From: Hydrogenobacter hydrogenophilus
Lineage (GTDB): Bacteria > Aquificota > Aquificia > Aquificales > Aquificaceae
NCBI RefSeq assembly: GCF_900215655.1
Contig: NZ_OBEN01000002.1
Coordinates: forward strand, 143,189-207,188
DNA: 64,000 nucleotides
Direction of reading: 5' to 3'
Shown here: positions 1 to 9,601 of the stretch, piece after piece
Layout of the letters: the number at the start of each line of letters is the position of its first letter
Position numbering within the stretch: the stretch's first letter is position 1
The notes under the pieces: generated by a model
Databases searched by the model: none
Told to the model about the DNA's origin: nothing
What the model saw: the letters and a program-made list of their open reading frames with translations, nothing else
Made by a program: the position numbers and the translations under genes

Positions 1-1975
<1,975 letters not shown>

Positions 1976-1992
1976 AATTTAAAATATACGAA
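1976..1992. promoter_or_regulatory. 17-bp divergent promoter spacer
   Basis: Only 17 A/T-rich bases separate two start codons facing away from each other. On the minus strand TATATT (1988-1983) ends 7 nt from the ATG at 1975. On the plus strand TAAAAT (1980-1985) ends 7 nt from the ATG at 1993. The two -10 boxes overlap, so only one polymerase can bind at a time. Both transcripts would start at or next to the A of the start codon. The -35 regions must lie inside the opposite coding sequences. This is inferred from spacing alone. Confidence 0.5.
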
Positions 1993-2745
1993 ATGGATTA
2001 TCTTTTTGTGTTCCTTTTGGGTAGTGTCTTGGGAAGTTTCTACAACGTGCTTATATACCGTCTTCCCAGAAGGGAGTCTATAATAAGTCCTCCTTCGCAC
2101 TGTCCATCGTGCGGTTCTAAGATAAGGTGGTATGACAACATACCCATAATATCTTACTTCCTTCTAAAAGGAAAGTGTAGGGATTGTTTTGCAAGCATAT
2201 CCCTTAGGTATCCTTTGGTGGAGTTTCTGTCTGGACTATTGGCACTCCTCTGCTACTTTAAATGGTCTTTAAGCTTTGAAAGTTTTGTTATGTTCGTGTT
2301 TTTTTCACTGCTTTTGATACTCTCCTTTATAGATTGGGATACCTTTACACTACCAGACAGTCTAAATTTGGGTGGGCTTGCCTTTGGGCTGGTGAGTTCC
2401 TTCTTTAGGGAAAACTTCACCTTTTGGGATAGTGTAGTGGGTGCTTTGGTGGGGGCTGTGCCCTTCTTTCTCATATACATTTTCTATGTGAAAGTCAGAA
2501 AGATAGAGGGTATAGGGTTTGGAGATGTAAAGCTTATGGCTTTTATAGGTTCTGTGGCTGGTGTTTGGGGTGTGGCATCTGCTGTATTCCTTGGTTCTTT
2601 ATTTGGGCTTTTGTACGCCATTCCTCTTATCATCAAGTATAAAAACATCTCCTTTGCGGTGCCTTATGGTCCTTTCCTGTCTTTGGGATGTTTTGTGGGC
2701 GTTATGCTAAGGGATTGGTTAAGTCCTATAATCCTGCAACAGTAA
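1993..2745 (+). CDS. pilD: Prepilin peptidase (A24 aspartic protease/N-methyltransferase)
   Basis: Polytopic inner-membrane enzyme that cleaves the leader of type IV prepilins and type II secretion pseudopilins and methylates the new N-terminus. At 250 residues it is full length. The N-terminal cytoplasmic domain has the zinc-binding pairs C37-x2-C40 and C62-x2-C65, typical of bifunctional PilD. Catalytic aspartates lie in FIDWDTFTLPD (D114/D116) and in GFGDVKL (D178). About seven membrane helices are visible. The gene overlaps the THEP1 NTPase tail to tail by 27 bp. Possible clients are encoded at 59794-61040 (GspM/GspK-like). The start is ATG without an SD. Confidence 0.95.
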   Translation: MDYLFVFLLGSVLGSFYNVLIYRLPRRESIISPPSHCPSCGSKIRWYDNIPIISYFLLKGKCRDCFASISLRYPLVEFLSGLLALLCYFKWSLSFESFVMFVFFSLLLILSFIDWDTFTLPDSLNLGGLAFGLVSSFFRENFTFWDSVVGALVGAVPFFLIYIFYVKVRKIEGIGFGDVKLMAFIGSVAGVWGVASAVFLGSLFGLLYAIPLIIKYKNISFAVPYGPFLSLGCFVGVMLRDWLSPIILQQ

Positions 2746-3255
2746 ATTGACTATCTCTTCTGGCAGAGCGTCTCTGTTTTCTTTTTTTAATTCCATAAGC
2801 ACCACTTGGGGATGTCTTCTTATCCATTTTACTAAGGGATGCACGTCTCTTATGGGTATGGTGATAAGCATGGAGCGCTTAGTATCAGAAAGTAGTAAAG
2901 AAACCATCTTTGCGAACCTCTCAGAAAAGAGCTCCATCTTTCCTACCTCGTCTATAACTACTATCTTGTCTTTTTCTTTCAAAGCTCTCTCAAGAACTGG
3001 CAAAGCTATACTTTCAAACCTTTCCACATTTACTCCATAAGAGCCTACCAAGTGTTTGGAAGTGAAGAACTTGCTTGCGAATATGATGGACTTTCCGTCT
3101 GTGCTTACTATCCTAAAGCCTGTCCTTTCCTTTTTGACTTTATCTCTTACTTCCTCAGTCCAAAAGCCTACCGCTTTATCCTTGATCCGCTCTACCACTT
3201 TTTTTACCAGTGTAGTTTTACCTATGCCCGGAGGACCTGTTAAGACTACTTTCAT
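2719..3255 (-). CDS. THEP1-type nucleoside-triphosphatase
   Basis: P-loop NTPase of the archaeal/Aquifex THEP1 family, which hydrolyses ATP, GTP and other NTPs slowly in vitro; its cellular role is unsettled. Walker A GPPGIGKTT lies close to the N-terminus of MKVVLTGPPG, and Walker B VVIDEVGKMELFS is the family hallmark. The reading frame is open further upstream to 3312, but the extra 19 residues would precede a standard N-terminal beta strand and lie inside carB. The ATG at 3255 overlaps the carB stop as ATGA and gives 178 residues, the usual family length. It is probably translated by coupling to carB. Confidence 0.88.
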   Translation of the reverse strand: MKVVLTGPPGIGKTTLVKKVVERIKDKAVGFWTEEVRDKVKKERTGFRIVSTDGKSIIFASKFFTSKHLVGSYGVNVERFESIALPVLERALKEKDKIVVIDEVGKMELFSERFAKMVSLLLSDTKRSMLITIPIRDVHPLVKWIRRHPQVVLMELKKENRDALPEEIVNLLLQDYRT

Positions 3256-4850
3256 AAGTATAGGTCCTGTAGCGCATAAACCCTTAGCTTTCCCCCTTCC
3301 TTTATGAAACACTCAATGGCTGAAAGTATGGCATAGCCTCCTCTGACTGTTGTGGTGTATGGAACATCATACTGCACTACCGCCCTCCTTATGTAATAGG
3401 CATCGCTTCTTTCTTTTTTGCCCGTTGGTGTGTTTATCACCAAGTTTATCTCCCCGTTAGTTATCATATCCACTACATGGGGTCTTCCTTCGGACACCTT
3501 TAGGACATGTATGGTGTCTATCCCGTGCTCCTTTAAAAACTTGTGAGTGCCTGCGGTGGCACAAACTTCAAAGCCTATTTTTTTGAACCCTTTGGCAAGA
3601 TCAATGACCTTTTCCTTGTCCCTGTCCGCAACGCTTATAAAAACTCTTCCTTTTGTGGGTAATCTGTTGCCTACCGCAAGCTGAGCCTTGTAGTATGCCA
3701 TCCCAAACTCTTCATCTATAGCCATAACCTCTCCCGTGCTTTTCATCTCTGGTCCAAGCAGTGGGTCTACTTCCGGAAACCTTTTCCAAGGAAACACCAC
3801 TTCCTTTACCGCGTATAGCTTTTTGTTTGCACTCATAAAGTCGCTCGCAATATGCACATCTCCCTTTCTTATTCTATCAAAAACCTCTGGGACTAACTGT
3901 CTTAGCTTTCTACCTACACCTATCTTGGCTGCAAGTTTTGCAAGAGGATACCCTATAGTTTTGCTTACAAAAGGCACAGTTCGGGAAGCTCTGGGGTTGA
4001 CCTCAAGCACAAAAACCTCATCGTTCTTTACCGCAAACTGTAGGTTTATAAGACCTTTCACAGAAAGTGCTTTGGCTATTTTTTTGGACTGTTCTTTTAT
4101 TGCATTTATAACCTCTTCCTTTAGTGTGTAGGGTGGTATGCATGCCGCACTGTCTCCTGAATGAATACCTGCCTCTTCTATGTGTTCCATAACCGCACCA
4201 ATAAGATAGTCTTCCCCATCACCTATTGCATCTACATCCACCTCAACGCTGTCAGACAGATACTTATCTATAAGTATAGGTCTTTCGTAGCTCACACTAA
4301 CTGCTTCCTCAAGATAGCTTATGAGCTCCTCCTCGTCGTAAACTATCCTCATAGCTCTGCCACCAAGCACATAAGAGGGTCTTACCAAAACAGGGTATCC
4401 TATGCTTTCTGCTACCTTTAGTGCTTCTTGCTTTGACCTTACCGCAGAGCTCGGTGGCTGTTTTATACCCAGTCTGTCTATAAGCTGTTTAAAAAGTTCC
4501 CTGTCTTCTGCTATGTCTATGCTCTCTGGCTGTATGCCCAGTATGTTGATATTTGCTTTTTTGAGGGGAAGGGAAAGTTTTAGTGGTGTTTGCCCACCAA
4601 ACTGTAGAAACACGCCATCAGGCTTTTCTCTTCTGATCACCTCAAGCACATTTTCAAGAACAATAGGTTCAAAGTATAGCTTGTCCGCAGTATCGTAGTC
4701 TGTGGATACCGTTTCTGGATTGCAGTTTATCATAATGGTTTCTATACCCTCCTCACGCAAAGCGTATATAGCATGCACGCATGCGTAATCAAACTCTATA
4801 CCCTGACCAATGCGATTAGGACCACTCCCAAGAATAAGAACCTTTTTCAT
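3252..4850 (-). CDS. carB: Carbamoyl-phosphate synthase large subunit, C-terminal half only
   Basis: Forms carbamoyl phosphate for pyrimidine and arginine synthesis. The 532-residue product starts at the equivalent of residue ~555 of the ~1070-residue E. coli CarB. GSGPNRIGQGIEFDY marks the start of the second ATP-grasp (carbamate-phosphorylating) half. The C-terminal ~130 residues are the MGS-like allosteric domain (KGRVFISVADRDK onward, with ATAGTHKFL). Aquifex aeolicus is known to encode CarB as two genes, and this is the second one. The N-terminal half is not in the window. A TATAAT box lies 10 nt before the ATG with no SD. pyrE, another pyrimidine gene, lies at 15063. Confidence 0.95.
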   Translation of the reverse strand: MKKVLILGSGPNRIGQGIEFDYACVHAIYALREEGIETIMINCNPETVSTDYDTADKLYFEPIVLENVLEVIRREKPDGVFLQFGGQTPLKLSLPLKKANINILGIQPESIDIAEDRELFKQLIDRLGIKQPPSSAVRSKQEALKVAESIGYPVLVRPSYVLGGRAMRIVYDEEELISYLEEAVSVSYERPILIDKYLSDSVEVDVDAIGDGEDYLIGAVMEHIEEAGIHSGDSAACIPPYTLKEEVINAIKEQSKKIAKALSVKGLINLQFAVKNDEVFVLEVNPRASRTVPFVSKTIGYPLAKLAAKIGVGRKLRQLVPEVFDRIRKGDVHIASDFMSANKKLYAVKEVVFPWKRFPEVDPLLGPEMKSTGEVMAIDEEFGMAYYKAQLAVGNRLPTKGRVFISVADRDKEKVIDLAKGFKKIGFEVCATAGTHKFLKEHGIDTIHVLKVSEGRPHVVDMITNGEINLVINTPTGKKERSDAYYIRRAVVQYDVPYTTTVRGGYAILSAIECFIKEGGKLRVYALQDLYL

Positions 4851-4877
4851 TAAAACTTTTATTATAACCCTATTTGC

Positions 4878-5703
4878 CTTTTAATTCCATACGGTACATT
4901 AGAAACACAGGTAAGGTTTGAAAAGGAGCTGGAGCTGGAAGACCACTTTCAATTCCACACGGTACATTAGAAACCAAAGAGAAAAAGAAAGTTTTATGTG
5001 TTTGAGTGTACTTTCAATTCCACACGGTACATTAGAAACGCTCAAACCTGCTAAACTCTGGTATGGCTTTTGAAACTTTCAATTCCACACGGTACATTAG
5101 AAACATGGAAGACCCTATAGACCCAACCGAGAGCGTCTTCGCAACTTTCAATTCCACACGGTACATTAGAAACACTATCCAGAGGTATCTTTTAGGTTCA
5201 ATCCTCTCTACTTTCAATTCCACACGGTACATTAGAAACAATCAATACTCAAAGCTTGGAGCCATAGTCAATATTCTGGCTTTCAATTCCACACGGTACA
5301 TTAGAAACCATTCAATTCACAAGCGCATCATCATCACAAAAGAACCTTTCAATTCCACACGGTACATTAGAAACAACCCCCTTACGAAATTTTCTAATCC
5401 TTGAAAGACACTTTCAATTCCACACGGTACATTAGAAACATATTGATAAGCAGTATCTAAAACCTGTTCGTATAGTCTTTCAATTCCACACGGTACATTA
5501 GAAACCAAGGATTACAAGGGAACAGTTCTTAGAGCTAAAACTACTTTCAATTCCACACGGTACATTAGAAACAAAAGGAGGTAGGTGAGATGAAAGAAGT
5601 GCTTTTTGCTTTCAATTCCACACGGTACATTAGAAACGAGGTTTTTGGAGCTAAATTTAAAGCATGAGTATATTCTTTCAATTCCACACGGTACATTAGA
5701 AAC
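4878..5703 (-). CRISPR. CRISPR array, 13 repeats and 12 spacers
   Basis: The repeat is 29 nt. On the plus strand it begins CTTTCAATTCC and ends ACATTAGAAAC. Copies start at 4878, 4946, 5011, 5076, 5145, 5211, 5280, 5346, 5411, 5477, 5544, 5609 and 5675. Spacers are 36-40 nt and all different. The leftmost copy (4878-4906) is degenerate at two positions (C to T at repeat positions 5 and 13), which marks the leader-distal end. The minus-strand form begins GTTTCTAATG and ends GGAATTGAAAG. It would leave the 8-nt crRNA handle ATTGAAAG, as in type I-B/III systems. The array is therefore transcribed leftward from a leader at about 5704-5940. No cas gene is visible in the window. Confidence 0.98.
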
Positions 5704-5940
5704 CCCAAAAGAGATATTCAAGAAAAACATTATACATCAACACTTTGCTAAAAGGGGTACCCTTTTCAAATGAAGTTAATTTTCGGAAATCTTCAGTTCC
5801 CAAAAAGGGGCTGAAAAATTGCCATTTCTAACTATTGAAACTCAACAGTTCCAAAAGTACCTCATCAAAACATCAAAACACCAAAATGTTTTGATGAAGA
5901 CATCAAAGGTATACTACCCCTATAATCTTACAAACACAGT
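5704..5940 (-). promoter_or_regulatory. Putative CRISPR leader
   Basis: An A/T-rich, gene-free stretch beside the leader-proximal repeat. On the minus strand TATAAT (5734-5729) would place a start about 20 nt before the first repeat. An inverted repeat AAAAGGG-GTA-CCCTTTT (5750-5766) sits where the -35 region would be. Further out are direct copies of CATCAAAA and a perfect hairpin, CATCAAAACA (5871-5880) with TGTTTTGATG (5887-5896). The arm TCATCAAAACA at 5862-5872 could pair with 5887-5897 instead. Such leader repeats are candidates for binding by adaptation factors. Leader identity follows from the orientation argument and is not proven. Confidence 0.6.
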
Positions 5941-6184
5941 CCTTATTCAACTGTCAAGATGACAAGGGGCTTATAAAACCCCTCAATCCTTTTTTTGATT
6001 TTAATCCTTAGAGAGAGAAATTGCTTATGATATATATCATAAAGTGTGTTGTTGGTTTTAGCTTTAACACTTCCAGCAAGAAGTCTGGAATCTTCTAAAG
6101 TCGGAGATGAATTGCTTACTGATAAAAATAGGTTTCGGTATATAATATTTATGGGAATAGAAAATAAAATCAAGGTAAAGAAAA
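5941..6184. other. Gene-free stretch upstream of tnpB
   Basis: No convincing gene is seen here. It contains a perfect 18-bp palindrome TTATGATATATATCATAA at 6024-6041. It also has a short inverted repeat TTCCAG (6071-6076)/CTGGAA (6085-6090) and a plus-strand TATAAT at 6141-6146 that could drive tnpB. The left end of the insertion element must lie in this stretch, but I cannot place it to the base. A minus-strand frame at 5943-6218 has poor composition and is probably spurious. Confidence 0.5.
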
Positions 6185-7406
6185 ATGCTAAAAGCATACA
6201 GATACAGAATATATCCAAACAAAGAGCAAGAGGAGTTCTTTGCTAAAACATTTGGAGCATGTCGCTTTGTCTGGAATAAAATGCTTGAAGGAAAGTTAAA
6301 TGCGTTGAATAATAAAGAAAAATTACCAAAAATCACTCCTGCTAAATACAAAAAGCAATACCAATTTTTAAGAGAAGTTGATAGTTTAGCATTAGCTAAT
6401 GTTCAGTTAAACCAAGAAAAAGCTTTTAGGGATTATTTTAAAAACAAAAAACATTTTGGACTACCTAAATTCAAAAAGAAAAAAGATAAACAATCATACA
6501 CTACAAATAATCAAGGGAACACTATAAGAATAGATTTTGAAAAACAATTGCTTTACTTACCAAAAGTGAAAACCGGAATAAAAATAAAACTTCATAGGAT
6601 TTTTGAAGGAAAAATTAAATCTGCTACAATAACAAAGACAAAAAGTGGAAATTATTATGTAAGCATATTAGTAGAAACAGACAAAGTTCAAAATAAAATA
6701 AAACAACCAAAATCAAAAATATGTGGAATAGATTTAGGACTTAAAGATTTTGCAATAATTACAAATGATAATGGAAGCTGTAAAATAGAAAATCCAAAAT
6801 ATCTTGTAAGAGCCGAAAAAAGATTAAAAAGACTACAAAGACAATTATCAAGAAAACAAAAAGGCTCTAACAACTATAAGAAAACAAGGGAAAAAATAGC
6901 AAAATTACACGAATACATATCCAATGCAAGAAATGATTTTTTACACAAGACATCCAAAGCCATTATTGACGAAAACCAAGTCATAGTGGTGGAGGGTTTA
7001 TCTGTTAAAGCTTTACAACAGTCAATGCTCTCTAAATTAGTCTCTGATGTATCATGGGGAACATTCTTGAGATATTTAGAGTATAAGGCAAATTGGTATG
7101 GTAGAGAATTGATTATCGTAGACAGATTTTATCCATCATCTAAAACTTGCAGTGTGTGTGGATATATCAATACTCAATTAAGATTATCTAATAGATATTG
7201 GGAATGCCCAGAATGTAATACCTTCCACGATAGAGACATAAATGCAAGTAAAAATTTGTATAAAGTAGGATTAAGTAGGGTTGGAACGACCCGAACTCAG
7301 GCCTGTGGAGAATGCTCTGACGGCGGAACGATGATTTATCATCGGTCTACGAGTCAACATTCTATGAAGCAGGAAGCTACCACTTCTGTAAGTGGTAGTA
7401 GTTCAC
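6055..7406 (+). mobile_element. IS200/IS605-superfamily element carrying only tnpB
   Basis: The right end is visible. A perfect hairpin CTACCACTT (7377-7385), CTGT loop, AAGTGGTAG (7390-7398) is followed by TTCAC at 7402-7406, a typical subterminal palindrome plus terminus for this superfamily. No terminal inverted repeats are expected. No tnpA (Y1 transposase) is present, so the element cannot move on its own. The left boundary given here is approximate. The element is clearly A-richer than its neighbours, which supports horizontal acquisition. Confidence 0.65.
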
Positions 7407-7420
7407 TTTCTTCGCTATGA
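6185..7420 (+). CDS. tnpB: TnpB RNA-guided endonuclease, intact
   Basis: Homologue of the TnpB nucleases that use an omega RNA from the element's right end to cut DNA, and relatives of Cas12. At 411 residues all catalytic parts look intact. The HTH-rich N-terminus begins MLKAYRYRIYPN. RuvC-I is D183 in GIDLGLKDFA, RuvC-II is E270 in VVEGLS, the zinc knuckle is C322/C325 and C341/C344, and RuvC-III is in HDRDINAS (D349/D351). The frame is open through the transposon's right-end hairpin. It stops only in flanking DNA at 7418-7420, overlapping the rlpA start as ATGA. The last ~30 residues are therefore probably an insertion artefact. SD is weak. Confidence 0.93.
   Translation: MLKAYRYRIYPNKEQEEFFAKTFGACRFVWNKMLEGKLNALNNKEKLPKITPAKYKKQYQFLREVDSLALANVQLNQEKAFRDYFKNKKHFGLPKFKKKKDKQSYTTNNQGNTIRIDFEKQLLYLPKVKTGIKIKLHRIFEGKIKSATITKTKSGNYYVSILVETDKVQNKIKQPKSKICGIDLGLKDFAIITNDNGSCKIENPKYLVRAEKRLKRLQRQLSRKQKGSNNYKKTREKIAKLHEYISNARNDFLHKTSKAIIDENQVIVVEGLSVKALQQSMLSKLVSDVSWGTFLRYLEYKANWYGRELIIVDRFYPSSKTCSVCGYINTQLRLSNRYWECPECNTFHDRDINASKNLYKVGLSRVGTTRTQACGECSDGGTMIYHRSTSQHSMKQEATTSVSGSSSLSSL
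7260..7406 (+). ncRNA. Predicted omega RNA region (tnpB 3' end plus right end)
   Basis: In characterised TnpB elements the guide scaffold is transcribed from the 3' end of tnpB and the transposon right end, and bases just outside the right end become the guide. Here the C-terminal codons after DRDINAS and the 7377-7398 hairpin fit that layout. The guide would then start at 7407 and run into rlpA. The extent is inferred from known elements; the upstream boundary is only a guess. Confidence 0.45.
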
Positions 7421-8070
7421 GAGTGTTTTTTGTGCTCTTTTTTGTATTTTGGAGTGGTTGTTCTGTGGTGATAAAAGAAAAGCCAAAGCGTTATGAAGGT
7501 GGGTTAAAGGTTAATTGCCATAGTCCCATATACACAAAGGGTTTTTATTGTGAAGGAAACAGAGCAAGAAGTGGGTTGGTACAGCCTTGGAGTAAGGTAA
7601 AGATAATTAACCTGAAAAATCAAAAAAGTATAACTATAGCGGTTATGCGCGATGATGATGTTGATGGAGTGTGTGTTCCAGAAAAGTACAAGAGCATTCT
7701 CGGTGGAAACCCTTTTCCTGCAAAGCTTGAAATAGAAAGGTGTGGAAAAGAAGGTATCACAGAATGTCCTGCAAAGATAGAAGGGTTAGCAAGCTATTAC
7801 AGAGAGCCCTATCACAGTAGAGAAACTGCGTACGGTATTCCTTACGATATGTACGGCATGTACGCAGCCCATAGAACCCTACCTTTGGGAACCATGCTTA
7901 AAGTAATAAACACGGAAAACCAACGGGAAGTTGTTGTTAAAGTTATAGACAGGGGACCTTTCAAAGAAGAAAGAGTGTTGGACCTTTCTTATGGTGCTGC
8001 AAGAGAACTGGGTATGATTAACAGGGGCGAGGTTAGGGTGATAGCTTATGTTTTAAGGTGCGGAGAGTGA
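7417..8070 (+). CDS. rlpA: RlpA-like septal-ring lipoprotein (double-psi beta-barrel)
   Basis: Outer-membrane lipoprotein family that binds or cleaves denuded peptidoglycan at division sites. The N-terminus is a short hydrophobic signal ending WSGC at the lipobox. The C-terminal half is a classic DPBB domain: GLASYYREPYHSRETAYG, then AAHRTLPLGT, then VKVIDRGPF and LDLSYGAARELG. No SPOR domain is seen. Its start lies only 11 bp beyond the right end of the IS element, with no SD or clear promoter in between. Expression may depend on readthrough or coupling from tnpB (ATGA overlap). It meets modC tail to tail, overlapping by 25 bp. Confidence 0.9.
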   Translation: MRVFFVLFFVFWSGCSVVIKEKPKRYEGGLKVNCHSPIYTKGFYCEGNRARSGLVQPWSKVKIINLKNQKSITIAVMRDDDVDGVCVPEKYKSILGGNPFPAKLEIERCGKEGITECPAKIEGLASYYREPYHSRETAYGIPYDMYGMYAAHRTLPLGTMLKVINTENQREVVVKVIDRGPFKEERVLDLSYGAARELGMINRGEVRVIAYVLRCGE

Positions 8071-8936
8071 ATTTTGCGAACCACGGGCACAAAGGCTTTT
8101 GCGGAGACAAGCACTGTATCTCCTACGCTTAACTCTTCTGCAGTATCTTTATCAACAACCACCTGCACCAGCTCAGAACCTATAGCAAGGGTTAGCACAC
8201 AAACTACATCTGTGTAAGTTTTTTCCAAAAGTATAGCATTTAGGGAAAACTTAGGTGAGCTTCTGCGCGAAAAGAGAACTTCCTTAGGTGTTCCTTCCGC
8301 TAAAACTTTTCCTTCCAACAGATACACCACTCGGTTTGCAAGTTTAAAAGCGTCCTCTTTGTCATGAGAAACCATGATGACAGTTATCCCATAATTTTTG
8401 TGAAAGTTTTTTATCTCCTCTCTAAGAACTTGTGCCGTTTGATGGTCAAGGGCTGAAAGGGGTTCATCTAAAAGAAGTATGCTGGGCTCTCTTGCCAAGG
8501 CTCTCAGGAGTGCTACCCTCTGTTTTTGTCCTCCTGATAGAGATGTGGGATTTCTGTTGGCAAGATGCTCCATACCTGCCATTCTCAGGAGTTCCATGAT
8601 CTTATCTTTATCCCTTCTCTTCATACCAAAGGCTATGTTTTCAAAAACACTCATGTTAGGAAAAAGAGCGTAGTCTTGGAAGACAAAACCCACATCCCTT
8701 TTTTGAGGTGGAAGGTTTATACCCTTTTGGAAGTCAAACCAAACCTTACCTTTTACCTCTATGTAGCCTTCATCTGGCTTTTCAAGTCCTGCTATCATAC
8801 GCAAAAGTGTGGTTTTTCCGCTACCGGAAGGACCAAAAACTACAAGAAAATCCCCTTCCTTTACTTCAAGCTCTACCTTAAGGACGAAATCCCCCTTTGC
8901 ACCGTGGAGCCTTTTTTTCACGTCAAGCCTTATCAA
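8046..8936 (-). CDS. modC: Molybdate/tungstate ABC transporter ATPase
   Basis: Energises ModB for oxyanion import. The ABC domain has Walker A GPSGSGKTTLL, signature LSGGQKQRVALLRAL and Walker B ILLLDEPLSALDH. The C-terminal ~65 residues form a TOBE-like domain (VVVDKDTAEELSVGDTVLVS) that may sense the bound anion. A TTG at 8936 overlaps the modB stop as TTGA and sits 11 nt behind AGGAGG. An upstream GTG at 8948 would lie inside that SD, so I prefer TTG. Last gene of the mod operon. Molybdate and tungstate cannot be told apart by sequence; a thermophile may use tungsten. Confidence 0.92.
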   Translation of the reverse strand: MIRLDVKKRLHGAKGDFVLKVELEVKEGDFLVVFGPSGSGKTTLLRMIAGLEKPDEGYIEVKGKVWFDFQKGINLPPQKRDVGFVFQDYALFPNMSVFENIAFGMKRRDKDKIMELLRMAGMEHLANRNPTSLSGGQKQRVALLRALAREPSILLLDEPLSALDHQTAQVLREEIKNFHKNYGITVIMVSHDKEDAFKLANRVVYLLEGKVLAEGTPKEVLFSRRSSPKFSLNAILLEKTYTDVVCVLTLAIGSELVQVVVDKDTAEELSVGDTVLVSAKAFVPVVRKIHSPHLKT

Positions 8937-9601
8937 GAGATGCTCCACCTCCTGTTTAGGATATAAAGGCTCAAGAGGGCAAGCAGAGAAAAACTCAAAA
9001 GGATAAAGGCATACAGATGAGCTGTTGAGTAGTCTATCTTTTCTACCGCATCGTATATTGCTATAGACACTACTTTAGTTTCTCCTTCTACGCTTCCCCC
9101 CACCATGAGCACCACACCAAACTCACCCACAGTGTGAGCAAAAGAGAGCACCAAGCCTGTAAGTATAGATGCCTTCATATTGGGAAGTATAACCCTCAGG
9201 AGCGTCTCTAACTTAGACTTTCCAAGAGTCCAGCTTGCTTCTATCAGGTTTTTAGGCACCGATCTGAATCCCGCAGTTAGTGGATGGATCATCATGGGCA
9301 TGCTGTAGATAATAGATGCAAGCACTATGCCTTCAAAGTGAAACACAAGCTGTTTTCCAAAAAGCTTGTACCACAAATATCCTAAAAAACCTTTTTTGTT
9401 GAAAAGCAGAAGAAGGTAAAATCCTAAAACCGTAGGAGGAAGCACCAGAGGTAAGGAAATCACAGCCTCCAGAAGGGTATTCACTCTGTGTTTGGTGTAT
9501 GCAAGATAGTAGGACAAAGGTATTCCAATAACTAAAAGAATAAGGGTTGTCCAAAAGGAGAGCTTTAGGGTAAGCCATAAGGGTACAATGAACTCACTCA
9601 T
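8933..9601 (-). CDS. modB: Molybdate/tungstate ABC transporter permease
   Basis: Inner-membrane permease of 222 residues with about five helices, beginning MSEFIVPLWLTLKLSFWTT. The cytoplasmic EAA-type loop that docks the ATPase is seen in LIEASWTLGKSKLETLLRVILP, within a normal ModB length. The segment SFAHTVGEFGVVLMVGG is highly characteristic of ModB. The start overlaps the upstream TOBE gene by 8 bp and the stop overlaps modC, so the genes are translationally coupled. Confidence 0.95.
   Translation of the reverse strand: MSEFIVPLWLTLKLSFWTTLILLVIGIPLSYYLAYTKHRVNTLLEAVISLPLVLPPTVLGFYLLLLFNKKGFLGYLWYKLFGKQLVFHFEGIVLASIIYSMPMMIHPLTAGFRSVPKNLIEASWTLGKSKLETLLRVILPNMKASILTGLVLSFAHTVGEFGVVLMVGGSVEGETKVVSIAIYDAVEKIDYSTAHLYAFILLSFSLLALLSLYILNRRWSIS

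Noticed and set aside
2253..2480. Antisense frames within pilD, carB, dnaE, gltX and similar genes
   Set aside because: They are out-of-frame shadows of well-identified proteins with no SD or homology of their own.
5032..5730. Open frames across the CRISPR array, with repeated peptides such as FLMYRVELK, VSNVPCGIE and FNSTRYIRN
   Set aside because: They are translations of the 29-nt repeat; the peptide repeats follow the array period and have no SD or homology of their own.
6024..6041. 18-bp palindrome TTATGATATATATCATAA as a Fur-type operator
   Set aside because: A perfect dyad, but it is AT-only apart from one G:C in each arm, no iron gene is near, and it lies in the likely IS left-end region.
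5943..6218. Minus-strand 91-codon frame upstream of tnpB
   Set aside because: Overlaps the tnpB start, has no SD, and its composition looks like translated AT-rich non-coding DNA of the element's left end.
6185..7420. Cas12-type effector adjacent to the CRISPR array
   Set aside because: The size, the zinc knuckle layout and the transposon right-end hairpin with TTCAC show TnpB of an IS element; adjacency to the array is probably chance.
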